A DNA stretch of 64,000 nucleotides from Glebionis coronaria (Eukaryota; Streptophyta; Magnoliopsida; Asterales; Asteraceae), in contig CM046879.1 of the NCBI GenBank assembly GCA_025667525.1, positions 383,927,039 to 383,991,038 on the forward strand, read 5' to 3'. Below are positions 34,880 to 47,119 of this stretch, piece by piece; the stretch's first letter is position 1; every line of letters begins with the position of its first letter. The notes under the pieces are model-generated. The model worked only from the letters and a program-made list of their open reading frames with translations. It ran no database searches and had not been told where the DNA came from. The translations under genes were made by a program, and so were the position numbers.

Positions 34880-34918
34880 TGGGGAAATATTATCATCATC
34901 ATAGTATCTTTTGTTGAT

Positions 34919-36598
34919 GGTTTGGGACACAGTTTGTTCTCGGTTGGGCAATTCTGTGATTCAGATTTGGAGGTAGCCTTTAGAATTCATACATGCTTTG
35001 TTAGGGATCTTGAAGGAATTGATCTATTGAAAGGAAATCGTACCACCAACCTTTACACCATTGATCTTTTTCAAATGTCTATTGCATCTCCAATTTGTCT
35101 CATGGCCCGGGCCACTTCAACAAAGTCATGGTTATGGCATCAAAGGTTACCTCATCTCAATTTTGATGCCATCACCCAACTTGCAAAAGATGATCTCGTT
35201 ACCGGTCTTCCAAAGTTCAAATATACTAAGGACCATCTTTTTCCATCATGTGAACAAGTTAAAAGCAAGAAGAAGCCTCACAAACCTAAACCTGTTCCAA
35301 ATTCGACGAATAGGTTGCATCTCCTTCATATGGATTTGTGTGGCCCAATGAGAATCAAAAGCATTAATGGAAAGCGGCATGTCCTTATGATTATGAATGA
35401 TTATTCTTGTTAAACATGGGTTCATTTTCTTGCTTCGGAAGATGAAGCCCCTGATGTAATTATTAATTTCTTGAACAAAACATCAGTGCTACTTCAAGCC
35501 CCTATTATCATTGTAAGAACGGATAACGGCACAGAATTCACCAATCAGAAACTGAAAGCTTATTTTGACGAAGTTGGGATTTCTCATCAAACTTCGGCTG
35601 TAAGAACTCCAGAGCAGAATGGAGTCGTGGAACGGAGGAATCGTACGTTACTTGAAGCTGCTCGGACGATGCTTCTCTCCTCCAGTGCACCGTTATTCCT
35701 TTGGGACGATGCTATAGCAAATGCATGTTATACTCAAAACCGCTCCATTATTCACACCCGTTTCAACAAAACACTTTATGATATCATTAATGGAAGACAA
35801 CCGGATATTTTATTTTTACATGTCTTCGGTGCTTTATGTTATCCGAAGAATGATCGTGAAGATATCGGTAAACTTCAACCTAAAGGTGATATTGGCTTTT
35901 TCATTGGTTATTCTTCAACTGCTTGTGCTTACAGGGTTTATAATCGAAGGACAAGAAAGGTAATGGAGACTATGAATGTTACCTTTGATGAACTCTCGGG
36001 TATGGCCTCTCAACATAGAAGTTTAAATCCCGAGCTTCAAGGTCAGACTTCTGGACACGTAAGTTCAGGACTCGCGCTTCAATTTGCACCGTCAGCAATC
36101 TCATCGTTACAACCTTCGGAATGTGACTTGGAAGTTTTATTTGGGCCAATTTATGATGAATATATGGAGGGTCCTTCGTCATTTGGTGTTCCTCAGAATG
36201 CCCCGGTTACACCTGCTACGGTAGTTCAAGAACCACCGATTGCATCTACACCAATGACATCCGTTTTTGCACCATCTACGTCAGCCTCAACCATATTGAC
36301 TCCAAACATTCCAACCACTTCTCCGACTGCTGACGAAACTCAACAACATTCTCAGCAAATTCCTAATCATGTTCATCTTCAGAATGAAATAGTTGCTAAA
36401 AATGCAAACAATGCGATGCTCAACGAACATGAGTTTGGTAATCCATTTGCGGCTTCCACAATTACTACTCAGCCTTCAACACCATATGTGGATCCGTCGA
36501 GCTCGCATCAAGTTTCTCATACACTTCCACATGAACACAAATGGACTAAGAATCATCCTTTGGTTCAAGTGATTGGCAATCCCTCACGACCAGTCTGA
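34919..36598 (+). pseudogene. pol: Copia B integrase region, one stop
   Basis: The zinc-binding His region (LWHQRLPHLNF, about 35130) is recognisable, though the Cys pair is degraded. The core has HMDLCGPM (about 35326), RTDNGTEF (about 35516) and NGVVERRNRTLLE (about 35620), so the DDE residues remain. TAA at 35411-35413 splits it. A Ser/Thr/Pro-rich linker follows to TGA at 36596-36598. Confidence 0.85.
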
Positions 36599-36610
36599 AC
36601 ATGAAATCAG

Positions 36611-38221
36611 TTGCGTACCAACGATGATATGTGTATCTATGCACTATCAGTCAGTACAATGGAACCAACAAGTGTTAAAGAAGCAATGACTGATGCATCA
36701 TGGATTGAGTCTATGCAAGAAGAGCTCAATCAATTCATCCGGCATGATGTATGGGAGTTAGTACCACGCCCGGACAATATCGATCCCCTTACCCTGAAAT
36801 GGTTATTCAAAAACAAGATGGATGAAGAGCAAACGGTCATTAGGAACAAGACTCGGTTAGTTGTGAGAGGTTATAAACAAAAGGAGGGAATTGATTTCGC
36901 AGAATCCTTCGCCCCGGTTGCTCGGGTGGAAGCTATTAGGATTTTCTTGGCATACGCTGCACACAAATCGTTCACTGTGTATCAAATGGACGTGAAGACG
37001 GCTTTCTTGCATGGGCCCTTAAAAGAAGATGTGTACGTATGTCAACCTGAAGGTTTCATCAACACCGAACATCCAAGCCATGTCTACAAGTTGAAAAAGG
37101 CAATTTATGGTTTGAAACAAGCACCGACGGCATGGTACAACGAATTATCATCATTTCTTCTCCAAAATCACTTCAGCAAAGGAACCATTGATCCAAAGTT
37201 GTTTATCAAGCACTACGGCAACGACATCTTGGTGGCTCAGGTGTATGTAGATGATATAATATTTGGCTCTACAAACCCAAAATATTCTATATTATTTTCC
37301 GACCTTATGAAAAGCCGATTTGAAATGTCCATGATTGGGGAAATGACAGTTTTTCTTGGTCTCCAAGTTCACCAATCCCCCCGTGGTATTTTCATACATC
37401 AGGACAAATATGTGCTTGAAATTCTAAAGAAATTAGGAATGGAAAACTGTGATCCTATTGGTACTCCAATGGACACTAAACACAAGCTTGATTTGGATAA
37501 GAAAGGGACATTTGTAGATGCTACAAAATACCGAAGCATGATCGGGTCCCTTATGTACTTAACCTCAATCAAACCGGACATTGTGCATGCTACTTGTTTA
37601 TGTGCTCGATACCAGGCTAATCCAACCGAGAAGCACCTCAAGGAGGTTAAAAGGATATTTCGTTATCTCCAGGGAACCATTCATATGGGTCTCTGATATA
37701 CGAAGGATTCTGGTTTTAATCTAACTGGTTTTTCAGATGCCGATCATGCAGGGTGTTATGATACATTCAAGAGCACTTCCGGTGGAGCACAATTCTTAGG
37801 CGAGAAGCTAGTGAGCTGTTCTTCAAGAAAACAAGACTGTACAGCATTATCCACCGCGGAAGCAGAATATGTGTCTCTATCCGTGTGTAGTGCTCAAGTC
37901 CTTTGGATGAGAACACAACTCACGGATTATGGCTTTTACTTTAACAAAGTTCCTGTCTATTGTGATTCACAATCATCCATAACCATATCCTGCAACCCGG
38001 TCCAACACTCCAAGACCAAGCACATAGCTGTCCGATTCCATTTCATAAAGGAGCATGTGGAAAGAGGAACGATTGAACTGTATTTTGTCAAGACGGACTA
38101 CCAACTAGCCGACATCTTCACCAAAGCTCTTTCTCAAGAGAGATTTGAATTCTTGGTTCAACGACTTGGTATGCGTAGTTTCACTCCATATGAACTTGAA
38201 CGTCTTACACATTCGCAGTAA
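36611..38221 (+). pseudogene. pol: Copia B reverse transcriptase and RNase H, one stop
   Basis: The reverse transcriptase is well preserved: [38 protein letters not shown] and the catalytic YVDD at 37244-37255. TGA at 37694-37696 separates it from RNase H (FSDADHAG, STAEAEYVSLS, HSKTKHIAVRFHFI, LADIFTKAL), which ends at 38219-38221. The enzymes would copy the RNA into DNA and remove the RNA strand. Confidence 0.88.
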
Positions 38222-40422
38222 CCTTGTATATATTTATCTGAAAACCAAAATACAAAAATATAAAACCAATAAAAACAAAATAAAAAATGCGAAAATCTTT
38301 CAAAAATACCAAAAATACTCTTCTCCGACATGTCTCTCAGCATCGATAATATGGACGTACTTAGAAATGTCGCTCTCTAATGACACGGGTTCGTACATAA
38401 AGTTCGAATGAGAGTTCAAATGTTTTCAAAACATGTTTTTTCTACTTTATTCTCATAATGGCTTATAGTCACATGTCAGACTATAACCCGATCCCTAAAT
38501 AAAGGAAAGTCTTTGACTTATCCTCAACAACGAGAAATTCGTTTTTTCTCGGTCATGAGCTTATATCAAAACATTCAAAGTTTTAAGCTCGGGAACACAA
38601 TTCTTCTCGGACTTTTGAGCACAATTTTTCAAAGTCTTTAAAACTATGTGCTCGTATACTCCCCCTGTTTTTATTAGATTCTCTTTTTGAGGGGGAGTAT
38701 AATGATTTCATAAACATTTGTTCCAACTTTTCCTGACACATTATTCTCTCCATGTTTTATCACTAGTTACACAAAAACTTCAACTTCATGCAATTTTTGA
38801 GGGGGAGAATAGTGATTAAAATGTGATCAAAAATGCTCTATTCTTGGATAAGATCTTTGATAAGTGCTTTCTCTTCCTAATATTTGCAAAAACCTTCTTT
38901 TTATAATGCACATATGTAGGGGCGTTTTGGTGATATAGAAAGTGTCACTAGTTACGATACCTATACTTGCAACACAATTACTCACGACGATATTGGTGTC
39001 AAAAGGTGGTTAGGTACTCGTCCTATGATCCTACCAGAACCGGAGGGATCTTCCCATGGACAATCCATTAGAACTTAGAAGTGCTTAGGAATGATGGAGT
39101 AGTTGAGTGTACGGGAATAATGCCGACTAATGACTTAAGCTAGCACTGGAACAATCACAACAAGGTGCTAGTTTTGACGTCTTAGTAAGCATTGAAAGGG
39201 TTGAAGAATGAAAAAGAAATGTAAGGATAAAGGGTGAAAAGAAATAGCCCTCCATACAACTTAGGCAGAAACCGGGTCAATACATCTACTATCAGAATCA
39301 CGTTGATGATTTCTGGTATTGAAGACAAAGCATCATGGACCCAGTGATGCAAAGCACAACCTTTCCCAGCCTACTCAAGCTTCTCTCAAAAGAAGTTTGT
39401 TTTATTGTCACGGAGTTCAACTCATTTCTATCGACTTCCTCACTCCGAGATAGTAGATAATGAATAGGTGGCAGTCTGCTCCAGCCTCCGATCACCAAAT
39501 AAACGTGCACTTATAGAGTCTAGAGCCAACGAGATTCATCAAAAAATCTAATTATGACACTTATTCCATATATCAATTGTTGTTCATTATTAGAACACAA
39601 GCAATAATTTACAGAGTCCTACGCTCTATCTTTGTGGTATTGCTAGAACATTCAGAGTGATACTCTCTAGTATTCACAGTGGTGAATGGAAATCCTTCCA
39701 GTGTTAACATCAAACAGCACTGCGGTAGGTCATATGTACGACTCACTTTGAATTGAACATATGTTAACTAGAAAGCAATAGTGGTTTGATTCTTAATTGA
39801 TTCAAACTCGTTCCAGGTCTCGACGCAATATCTTTATGATCTTGCCAGAACATTCAGAGTAATACTTTTCAGTACTTACAGTGACGAATGGAACTCCTTC
39901 TAGTGTCATCATCAAACAGCACTACGGTAGGTAACTTGTGAGATTCTATATGAATCAAACATGTGTCAACTCGAAAGCAATGATGGTTTGACTCTTAATT
40001 GATTTAAACTTGTTCCAGGAAATTGAATTGATGACTTAATCAATAGAATGGAACTACATGATTCACTCCTTACTATGAATTATCTTTCGATATATTTAAG
40101 TATTGAGAATGGCTACCACAACCGGAAACCCTTTCAAGGAAGTTCTTTGAACTTACCTAATCATAGGTACAGTACTCGTACTGTACAAATGAGGAAGGCC
40201 TCCTAAACTTTTCTTACTTAGTATAAAAGGCCTCCTATACCTCATTTGTGTGGGTGCTTTTCCATTTTATAGTTTTAGAGAGAGAAAGTGTGTTTATTTC
40301 TCTCACTAGGAAAACACCAACAGTTTGTATTTCTTATCTTCATCTTAATCTAATCTTTCTTTTTTGGTTTAAATCTTCATCATGTTATTCGTGTTTGGTT
40401 AGTCGTGTGATTTAATTCTACA
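38222..40422 (+). other. Copia B noncoding 3' region and 3' LTR end
   Basis: Two purine tracts in a similar context (TTTTTGAGGGGGAG) lie at about 38686 and 38803. From about 38940 to 40190 it is homologous to copia A's 3' region, including the 198-bp direct duplication (about 39641-39817 and 39841-40020). A TATA-like TATAAAAGG lies near 40222 within inverted GGCCTCC motifs. The end TTCTACA (40422) matches LTR 5565-5950 over about 55 bp. I could not fix the LTR start: it may be near 40190 with the adjacent purine tract lost, or after one of the two upstream tracts. Confidence 0.6.
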
Positions 40423-40427
40423 GACCT

Positions 40428-41147
40428 ATTCTCAGTTATCTTTAAAGCCTCATCGATCATTTTGCACACAAAAATTACCACCCGTGGCGGCATTCAAATA
40501 ATCTCGTTCATGATCATTAAGCCCATTATAAAAAGTATCAATTTGATACAATTCGGAAAAATCATGGTGTGGACATTCATGTAACATTTCTTTAAATCTT
40601 TCCCAAGCCATAGAAAACTCTCATTAGACCTTTGAGTAAATCTTGAAATGTCGTTTTTCAAATGTGTTGTTTTAGATGGTGGAAAAAATTGATTCACAAA
40701 CTTAGAAACGAGATCACCCCACGTCAAAATCGAATTTGGGGGTTCTTTCTCGAGCCATATCTTGGCGGGTCCATCTAACGAGTATGGAAACAACATCATC
40801 TTAATGGCGTCATGGGGCACATCCTTAAACTTGCTAGTCGCGGTGAGACGATTGAATTTCCTAATGTGATCATGCGGGTTGTCTTTTTCATGTCCGCGAA
40901 ACTTGTTTGCTTGAAGCATAGACACTAAACCCGTCTTGATCTCAAAATTCTCCGCAAGAATGGCGGGAATCACAATAGCTTCTCCAAAACCCTCGGTGGG
41001 TGCTTGAAGCAACTCCATCATAGTACGATTAGCCATGGGAGCTTCTTGTTCTATAATAGGTTCCTCACTTGGATATTCTTCACTTGGTGATTGTTCCTTT
41101 CGATTACGACGTTTACGTGCACGTCTTGCTTGGTTACGAGTTTGCAT
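40428..41147 (-). pseudogene. gag: Athila C gag, truncated and frameshifted
   Basis: ATG at 41147 (MQTRNQARRARKRRNRK) lies shortly after a splice-acceptor-like CATCCCCAG. The core matches A1 gag (MELLQAPTEGFGEAI, MLFPYSLDGPAKIWLEKEPP). The frame shifts near 40610 and continues in another frame through NAATGG to the copia junction. Confidence 0.85.
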
Positions 41148-41867
41148 AAATGTCACGTACAACCTGGGGATGAGCAAAGAAGATTCTTTTGGTTTTTTTA
41201 CTTTTCCAATTTTTTTTGTCCTTTTGATTGTTTTTTACTTTTTTGGATTTTTGTGATGTATTACGTAGACACAAATATACAAGTCTCTCCTTAAATCAAA
41301 TCTCTCGATTAAAGGAGCCTCAAGGAATGAAAACGATCACGTAAAGTGAACTCCTTCGATGACTTTAGAACATTGGTGGAACACCAAAACGTTCAAGAGG
41401 GTTTAATCTTTGAAACCAAGAAAATATATAGATACGTAGATAATACTTTGGGTGGCAACCGCTGGATTAGCCCTTTTTATCAAAACACGCACAAGCAAGC
41501 AGAGGAAACGAGGCGGCGCGAAGCACTTAAGAGCCTTTTTCCTTTAGGTCGTGAAATACAACCGCCTTATACCCACCTTATAGTTTGTGTTTATCAAAAT
41601 TAAGCTTCACGAAAGTATTTATCTATTTTGCCTTTTTTCTTTGTTTGAGATTCGAATACAATGATTGAGTGATGAAATCCCAATCAAGGTTGTGTTTTCA
41701 CACTTTTGGAGTACTTGTGAATTTATTATGATACGTATACAATAATGTAATAATATTCACACAAAAAACGAAAACCGATGATACGTGTGCTTAGAGTTCT
41801 AAAACACACAAATAATTATTATGGTTAATATCAAAACAAAATTTGTTCAAATAAAAACACAAAACGC
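41148..41867 (-). other. Leader of Athila C
   Basis: It is noncoding. The block 41465-41585 is conserved with the A1 leader although the LTRs of the two elements look unrelated. Confidence 0.7.
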
Positions 41868-41886
41868 CTCCCCGGCAGCGGCGCCA
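41868..41886 (-). other. Primer-binding site of Athila C
   Basis: On the minus strand TGGCGCCGCTGCCGGGGAG follows the LTR end CAACTATCA after three T residues. It is nearly identical to the A1 site. Confidence 0.88.
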
Positions 41887-41889
41887 AAA

Positions 41890-44800
41890 TGATAGTTGTA
41901 AAATTACACTTCTTTTAGGAAAAAGAGCGTAAATAGGGTAAATATTAAGTACGACGATTTAGGAAAATCGTGCACTAATGACCCAAAGTGGTTACGAGTT
42001 CGTTCTCAAGGAGGCTTGGTGTGTGTGTTAAGACTTGATTAACTTTGAGATTAATATTCATGATGAAATAGAAAAAAAAATGATGATGGATACGAATAAA
42101 ATTAAACTACGACGAATGACGTAAACGTAAAACCGTAAAACGTGACGAAATTTAAAAATTACTCTAAAAATTCCTAGAAAATCACAATACATCCTTAAAA
42201 ATGCAATTAGAGTTTACCAAAAATCAAAAATTACTCAAACCTTTTATTTAATTAAATAATAGTATTTTAATGCTAATTAAAGCCCAAAAATCAATTTAAT
42301 TAATAAAAATACCAAAATGAGATTTTTCAATTTGTAAACCTCTAAAATAACTTAATTAAACTAAAAAGTATTTTTGAAAAATTTAAAACTAATTAAAACT
42401 ATTTAAAATGATTAAAATTAAAATTAAATATTAAAATAATATTAAAAATTAAACATTTATAAATAACTCAAGAAACTTGCAAACTAGTTTAATTTAACCT
42501 AAGTAATCAGAAGTAGAAAGTGAAATTACCTAAATACCCCTAATAGGCCTCCAAATGGGCTTAAAATGAAAACAGTCCACCTTAATGGGCTTTTTAGCCC
42601 AATAAGCAAAAAGTCATCCAAATAAGCTGAAAAGTTCTAGTCTAGCTTAAAATTTGATTTTAAACAAAAAACTCAAAAGGCCCAAAAGCTAAAAGTGAGC
42701 TTATCACAGCTCAATAAGCAAACAGCTTATTCTTAATGGGCCAATAAGCCCATTAAGCCATAAGCTAATGCCATAAGCTGAAATTTGACACACATTCTTC
42801 TCTTGTGATTCTAGAGCATATTGTAAAAAGAAATTTTGAAAAAGCTCAATAAATAAGCCTGAAATAAGCAAAAGCTCTCTACACAAAACGACAAAATAGT
42901 CATTTTCGAGTTCTAGGTTGATTCAAGAGCTGATTCTTTTTGCAAAATGTTCTAAATGGCTTAACTAAGAATAATCAATGATAAAATTTTCATAAAGCCA
43001 TGTCAAATAAGTTGTAGAAGCAAATAAGCACTCTGAAAAAGAAAAATAAGCTAGTTTTCTAGTAAAAGCTTAATCAAATGAGCTGCAAACTTCTAATATT
43101 AATAATAAGCTGAGAAAAATAAGACCTATTACAAAATCTAAGTTGTTGCATAAGCCAATAAGCAAGATAGGTTCAATAAGCTTGTTGACCAAGTTTGACC
43201 AAAGGTCAAAAGCTGACAAATGATATTCAAACGCTGACAAGTACAAATTTGGACACTGACAGCCTTAATGAAGTGTAATAGCTTTATTTTAACCCTGCTG
43301 GTCAAGGCTTGAGTACAAACCTTGTGAATCAAAGCCCACCAGTTGGGTGGACTTGACTTGTTTTGAGCACAAGTAAGCTAATAAGCCAGTGAGCTTGTGA
43401 GCTTTTGAAATAAGCACCAAATACTTCACACACACTAAACAGGCAACAATGAACAAAGTACAAGCAAATAGCAACACAATTCAGTCCAAGAACATCAAAA
43501 TCACATAGTATGCATTCACTGATATACTTGACCAAAAGTATGAGATTCAGTAAGCCAGAACTTTTCCAATAAGCCACCAAAATGAAAGACCAGGTTATGC
43601 AGAGATGAACACCAACAAAAACTATAAGCAGACCATGTTTCAAACTTTAATTCAATCAAACAACCAAATAAGGCTATCTGATGAGTTTGACCTATTTTCA
43701 AGTGAAAAAGTGGTTAACATGCAAACTTTTGTTTATCAGTTTTCAAGACTTAGCATACACCTATATGCACTTAAAATGACCACACAATTGAAGCAAGAGC
43801 ACAAGTAACTAAGGCCCAAGGCCTTAAACCCTAACAACAGGCAAAACCAAACAACCCTTTAAACAATTGATTTCAAAGAAGTTTTTGATTTTAACCTTTA
43901 AGCATGCAATATTATGACTGATTTAAGTTTATATAGACCCTACTGACAGATTCAAGCAAAAAGATTGCAACTTTTAGGCTTAGAACACCAAATCACATAG
44001 CATACAAGACTTAATCAGTAAAATGAAGATTGAGAATTCAAACCTCCAAAATGTACATCCACACTTTGGAATCAAGGAGCTGATGTGCTAGCTTAACAAG
44101 CACCAGCTTTCCACAGCTAATAACAAGAAACAAGCTCAGCCAAAGACTTGAACCTAGGTTAGCACAATTAAGATGAAATAAGGTGACAAATGGTCAAGTC
44201 TTTTCAAGACTTAGATTCCCACAAGGCTTGAATCTTCCCTTATAGCCTCACCACCCCTTAATCAGTCTAGATTAGGAGGTTATGATCACCCTTAAGCTCA
44301 AATAAGCAAGCTGTTAAACCACAAGCACTTAGCAAACCACTTGACATAATTTTGTTATAAAACATATAACCAACTTCCAATATTGCTTAAGCTAGTTAAA
44401 ATGTGACTTATGTCACTTAAGGAAACACCTCAATGAACAATCCTCTCCAAGCACAAGCCAAATTCTTGACCACAGCAAGAACAAAGGGACTCACACGCTT
44501 ATAGGAGCTTTTGGACTTGTTCAAGGTTTTGATTAAGTACAAAAACGTGACAATCAACTACTCAACACAACAACAAGATAATGGAACTCAATTTTTAATC
44601 ATAACACACTACCATACTTTCATAAATTCAGAAAAGGGCTTTACAAGGTTTGACAAATGAGAAACTGAGAACAAGAACTAACTACTCATCTAATGGCCTT
44701 ATATAGACCTTATAATAGTTCTAGAATACTAAGGAAACAATAAAACCCTAGCTACTGAAGTTCCAAGTATGCCCTTTGTGACTTTGAACTTTGGCTAACA

Positions 44801-45830
44801 TTTGAAGAACTCTTGGTCTTTTGTTGATGATGAGGTGTCTTGGATGATCTTAGTCGTCCAATGAGGTGTAGGGACCAAGAAAATGCCTTGAGTCATTGGA
44901 TTTCCCTTTTGGTTTTGGCTGTATGTAGAAGACGAATAAGAGTGGTGCAGGGGAGCCACGTGTAGCTCTTTTGGGTGATGGGGGGACCAAAGTGGGGTTT
45001 GGGTTTTGTTAAGTATGAGGTTAATCATAAATCTGGAGAAGATTAAGGCCTAATTTCAAGTGATGAATAAAAACCCAAATTTGTTCTTCATGTGAATAGT
45101 TGTGGGTTTGATCCAGTTTAGGTTTTAAAATTGTGTTAACCGCCAAGTTTATTAACTAATTAATAATTAGTTATAAACGGGTGTGAGTGGATGGTGAGGT
45201 GGAAGAATGGTGGAGTGTGATTGGTTGTGCAGATTGAGTGGGTCACGTGTCAAGCAGGGAGTGGTCTAGGTAAGTATTAGTGTCGCCCATGTTTAACCCC
45301 TCAATTCCTTCCTTTGTTTCATTTCATGTTTAATCAACCTACAAACCAAATGAAGTTTTGTTTTTCACACTTTGGCCACTAAAACTTTCAAAAGGGTTTA
45401 TAAAGGACTTGTTTTGTAATTTGATGATATTTGAAGGGATGATTTTGGCATGTCTTCTTCAAGGTCTTCACTTGTATCTTTGTCTTCATGGAGGACTAAA
45501 AGGGACAAGTCTTCAATTTTGAGGGACCATTCTTGCCAATTCTTCAAAGTTTAGGGTCCTTATTGTAAATTTGACAAAATTTTAGGGACCAAACTTGTAA
45601 TTATAAATAAAAAAAGGGTATAAAGTGTCAATTCATCAATAATGAAGGACCCTTTTTGTACAATCTTCAATTCTTCAAGGTCTTTTCTTGGAAAATCAAC
45701 TCTAGGGCCCGGTTCATTATGCGGCTTCGTTTCCCATGTTCGTTTTTGCTTGTTTCTTGATATCTTTTGTCATTTTCTCATTAATCGTACCTAAGATACA
45801 CATTGAACAAACACAAGCATATATTTGGCA
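41890..45830 (-). repeat. Athila C 5' LTR, far boundary unresolved
   Basis: The LTR ends (minus strand) at 41890 with CTATCA. No second LTR is available, so the right boundary, somewhere before about 45.83 kb, is a guess. A TATA-like CTATATAAG on the minus strand lies at 44698-44706, so the segment to its right would be U3. From about 42540 to 44400 the strand shown is rich in AATAAGC and AAGCT words. No coding ORF is supported. Confidence 0.5.
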
Positions 45831-45834
45831 CTTT

Positions 45835-46147
45835 TTATGATATTTTAACCATTTTAAGCTCGTTTTGGACGATGAGACTATGTATAAAAGCAGTCTCATC
45901 AAAGATCTTCTCTTCGAAATTATCCACTTTGCCAAAAAACATGTGAACTATGGCTGGAAGTTCGGTCATGTTGTTCGGATAGAGAAGTGCAAGATGTGTC
46001 TTGAGCTCGTGAAAGATTTCCAATGTTTTATGACGCAATTTGATCTCTTTGAGTTGCATGTGTTGCAGTTCTCCCTCTTGAAAAGTCGAATTTAATAATT
46101 CCATTGATAGTTCGATGAAAAAATTCTTGGATCCTTGTTTGGTAAAA
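45835..46147 (-). CDS. Unrecognised ORF, about 104 codons
   Basis: ATG at 46104 gives 89 residues, but the frame is open further upstream to about 46147. The product is mixed in composition with helical, charged segments (ELQHMQLKEIKLRHKTLEIF) and ends MVKIS. I do not recognise it. It may be an exon of a host gene or a fragment of another transposon. The sequence looks more protein-like than the antisense ORF at 45865-46095, but neither has a known domain. Confidence 0.3.
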
Positions 46148-46680
46148 TATCTTTTTCTCGGCTCAATAATTTCGTGATCGGCTCAAACGAAGATAAAACA
46201 AACCGGAGTCCAATTCAAACTCGGCTCACTAACAAAAATAAAGTCCGTAAACAAATTAATCCAACAAGATTAATTTTGCAACATTTGGATATTTAGTCGG
46301 TCATCCCAAATTAAATTGCAAAAATAATCGGTCCATTATATGTCTTCGATAAAAGTAGTGATCGGCCCGTCAACCATTTAGTCGAAAACCATTAGGAGAA
46401 TCTTAAACAAGTAACAAGAAAATTCGATGTTACCACCTGTTACTAAATATTAAACCCACGTAAAATTTGCTATAGTTTCCATATCACAATTGCACACAAA
46501 TTACGCATATGAAAACATAATGGTAGCCACGTGTGACAATAGTCAATACTCGGTCCACTTGAAACTATAGTCGGCCCAAGGAGTGGCTATAACTGGTCCA
46601 AAGATTGAGATGGGGTATATAAAACGTGTGTTGCCCTAATTTTTCTCATAGCAAAACCTAATCACATATTAACAGCCGCT
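46105..46680 (+). promoter_or_regulatory. Candidate host promoter and 5' UTR segment
   Basis: TATATAAAA at 46616-46624 is preceded by a GGCCCAA word (about 46573). It is followed by GCCCTAATTT and AAAACCTAATC, similar to telo-box-like elements of plant housekeeping promoters. Downstream sequence resumes after the MITE with CT-rich 5'-UTR-like DNA. No coding exon could be confirmed. Confidence 0.3.
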
Positions 46681-46686
46681 TTCTTA

Positions 46687-47116
46687 GAGCACACGGTGCA
46701 GTCGAGCCATCAAGCTCGTGTCGTGGGCAAAAAGTGATGCCACGTCACTTTTTTCTCCTATGACACCAAAACACCCCACGATGACACAACCCCCCTCCCT
46801 GATTAACACAAACATTCTCGTGTCGTCGTCACCCCACCAAACGGTCAAACGGTCAAAAAATAAAAAAATAAAAAATTAGCCATTATTCCAATGGTAGGAT
46901 TTTTAAATTCAAAAAATTTTTAAAAAAAACGAAAACTTAACCCCATGGCGCGAGCCACAGTGTGGTTGGCTGCGCCATGGTCTCGCGCCGTGGGCAACGA
47001 CGTCGGCTGGTTGTAGCCAGCCCAAAACCGACGATGCGAGCAACGGTACGGTTGGCATCGTCGTCAGCTCGCGCCGTCGTGGCCAGCCGAGTGGCCAGCC
47101 ACCGTACCGTGTGCTC
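46687..47116. mobile_element. PIF/Harbinger-type MITE, 430 bp
   Basis: Terminal inverted repeats GAGCACACGGT and ACCGTGTGCTC are perfect over 11 bases. TTA flanks both ends (46684-46686 and 47117-47119), the duplication typical of PIF/Harbinger elements. It has no transposase. The right half is GC-rich with internal inverted repeats. Confidence 0.85.
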
Positions 47117-47119
47117 TTA

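Larger units (their letters stand above)
5565..40422 (+). mobile_element. Copia element B, split by Athila A1
   Basis: The order is LTR, tRNA-Met-type primer site (5953), leader with repeat array, gag (6871-8397 and 32005 on), protease, integrase, reverse transcriptase, RNase H (ends 38221), a noncoding 3' region, then LTR end TTCTACA at 40422. This domain order (integrase before reverse transcriptase) defines Ty1/copia. After 40422 comes GACCT and then Athila gag on the minus strand, so B's right end lies inside element C. B carries many stops and frameshifts and is not functional. Confidence 0.8.
40423..45830 (-). mobile_element. Athila-type element C, 5' part
   Basis: On the minus strand: LTR (41890 rightwards), primer site, leader and start of gag, cut at 40423 by copia B. 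The matching remainder should lie beyond the left end of the copia block, outside the window. GACCT (40423-40427) is the likely target duplication but cannot be confirmed. Confidence 0.75.

Noticed and set aside
38690..40422. Long 3' LTR for copia B beginning after a purine tract near 38697 or 38816
   Set aside because: Possible, but the matching 5' region is separated from the primer site by a better LTR start at 5565; kept as an alternative only.
41035..41294. Plus-strand ORFs over the C gag start
   Set aside because: They are antisense shadows of gag and the leader, with no conserved counterpart.
43138..43701. Cluster of minus-strand ORFs of 60-100 codons in the C LTR
   Set aside because: They overlap one another in different frames and show no recognisable domain; likely chance in a sequence with few stops.
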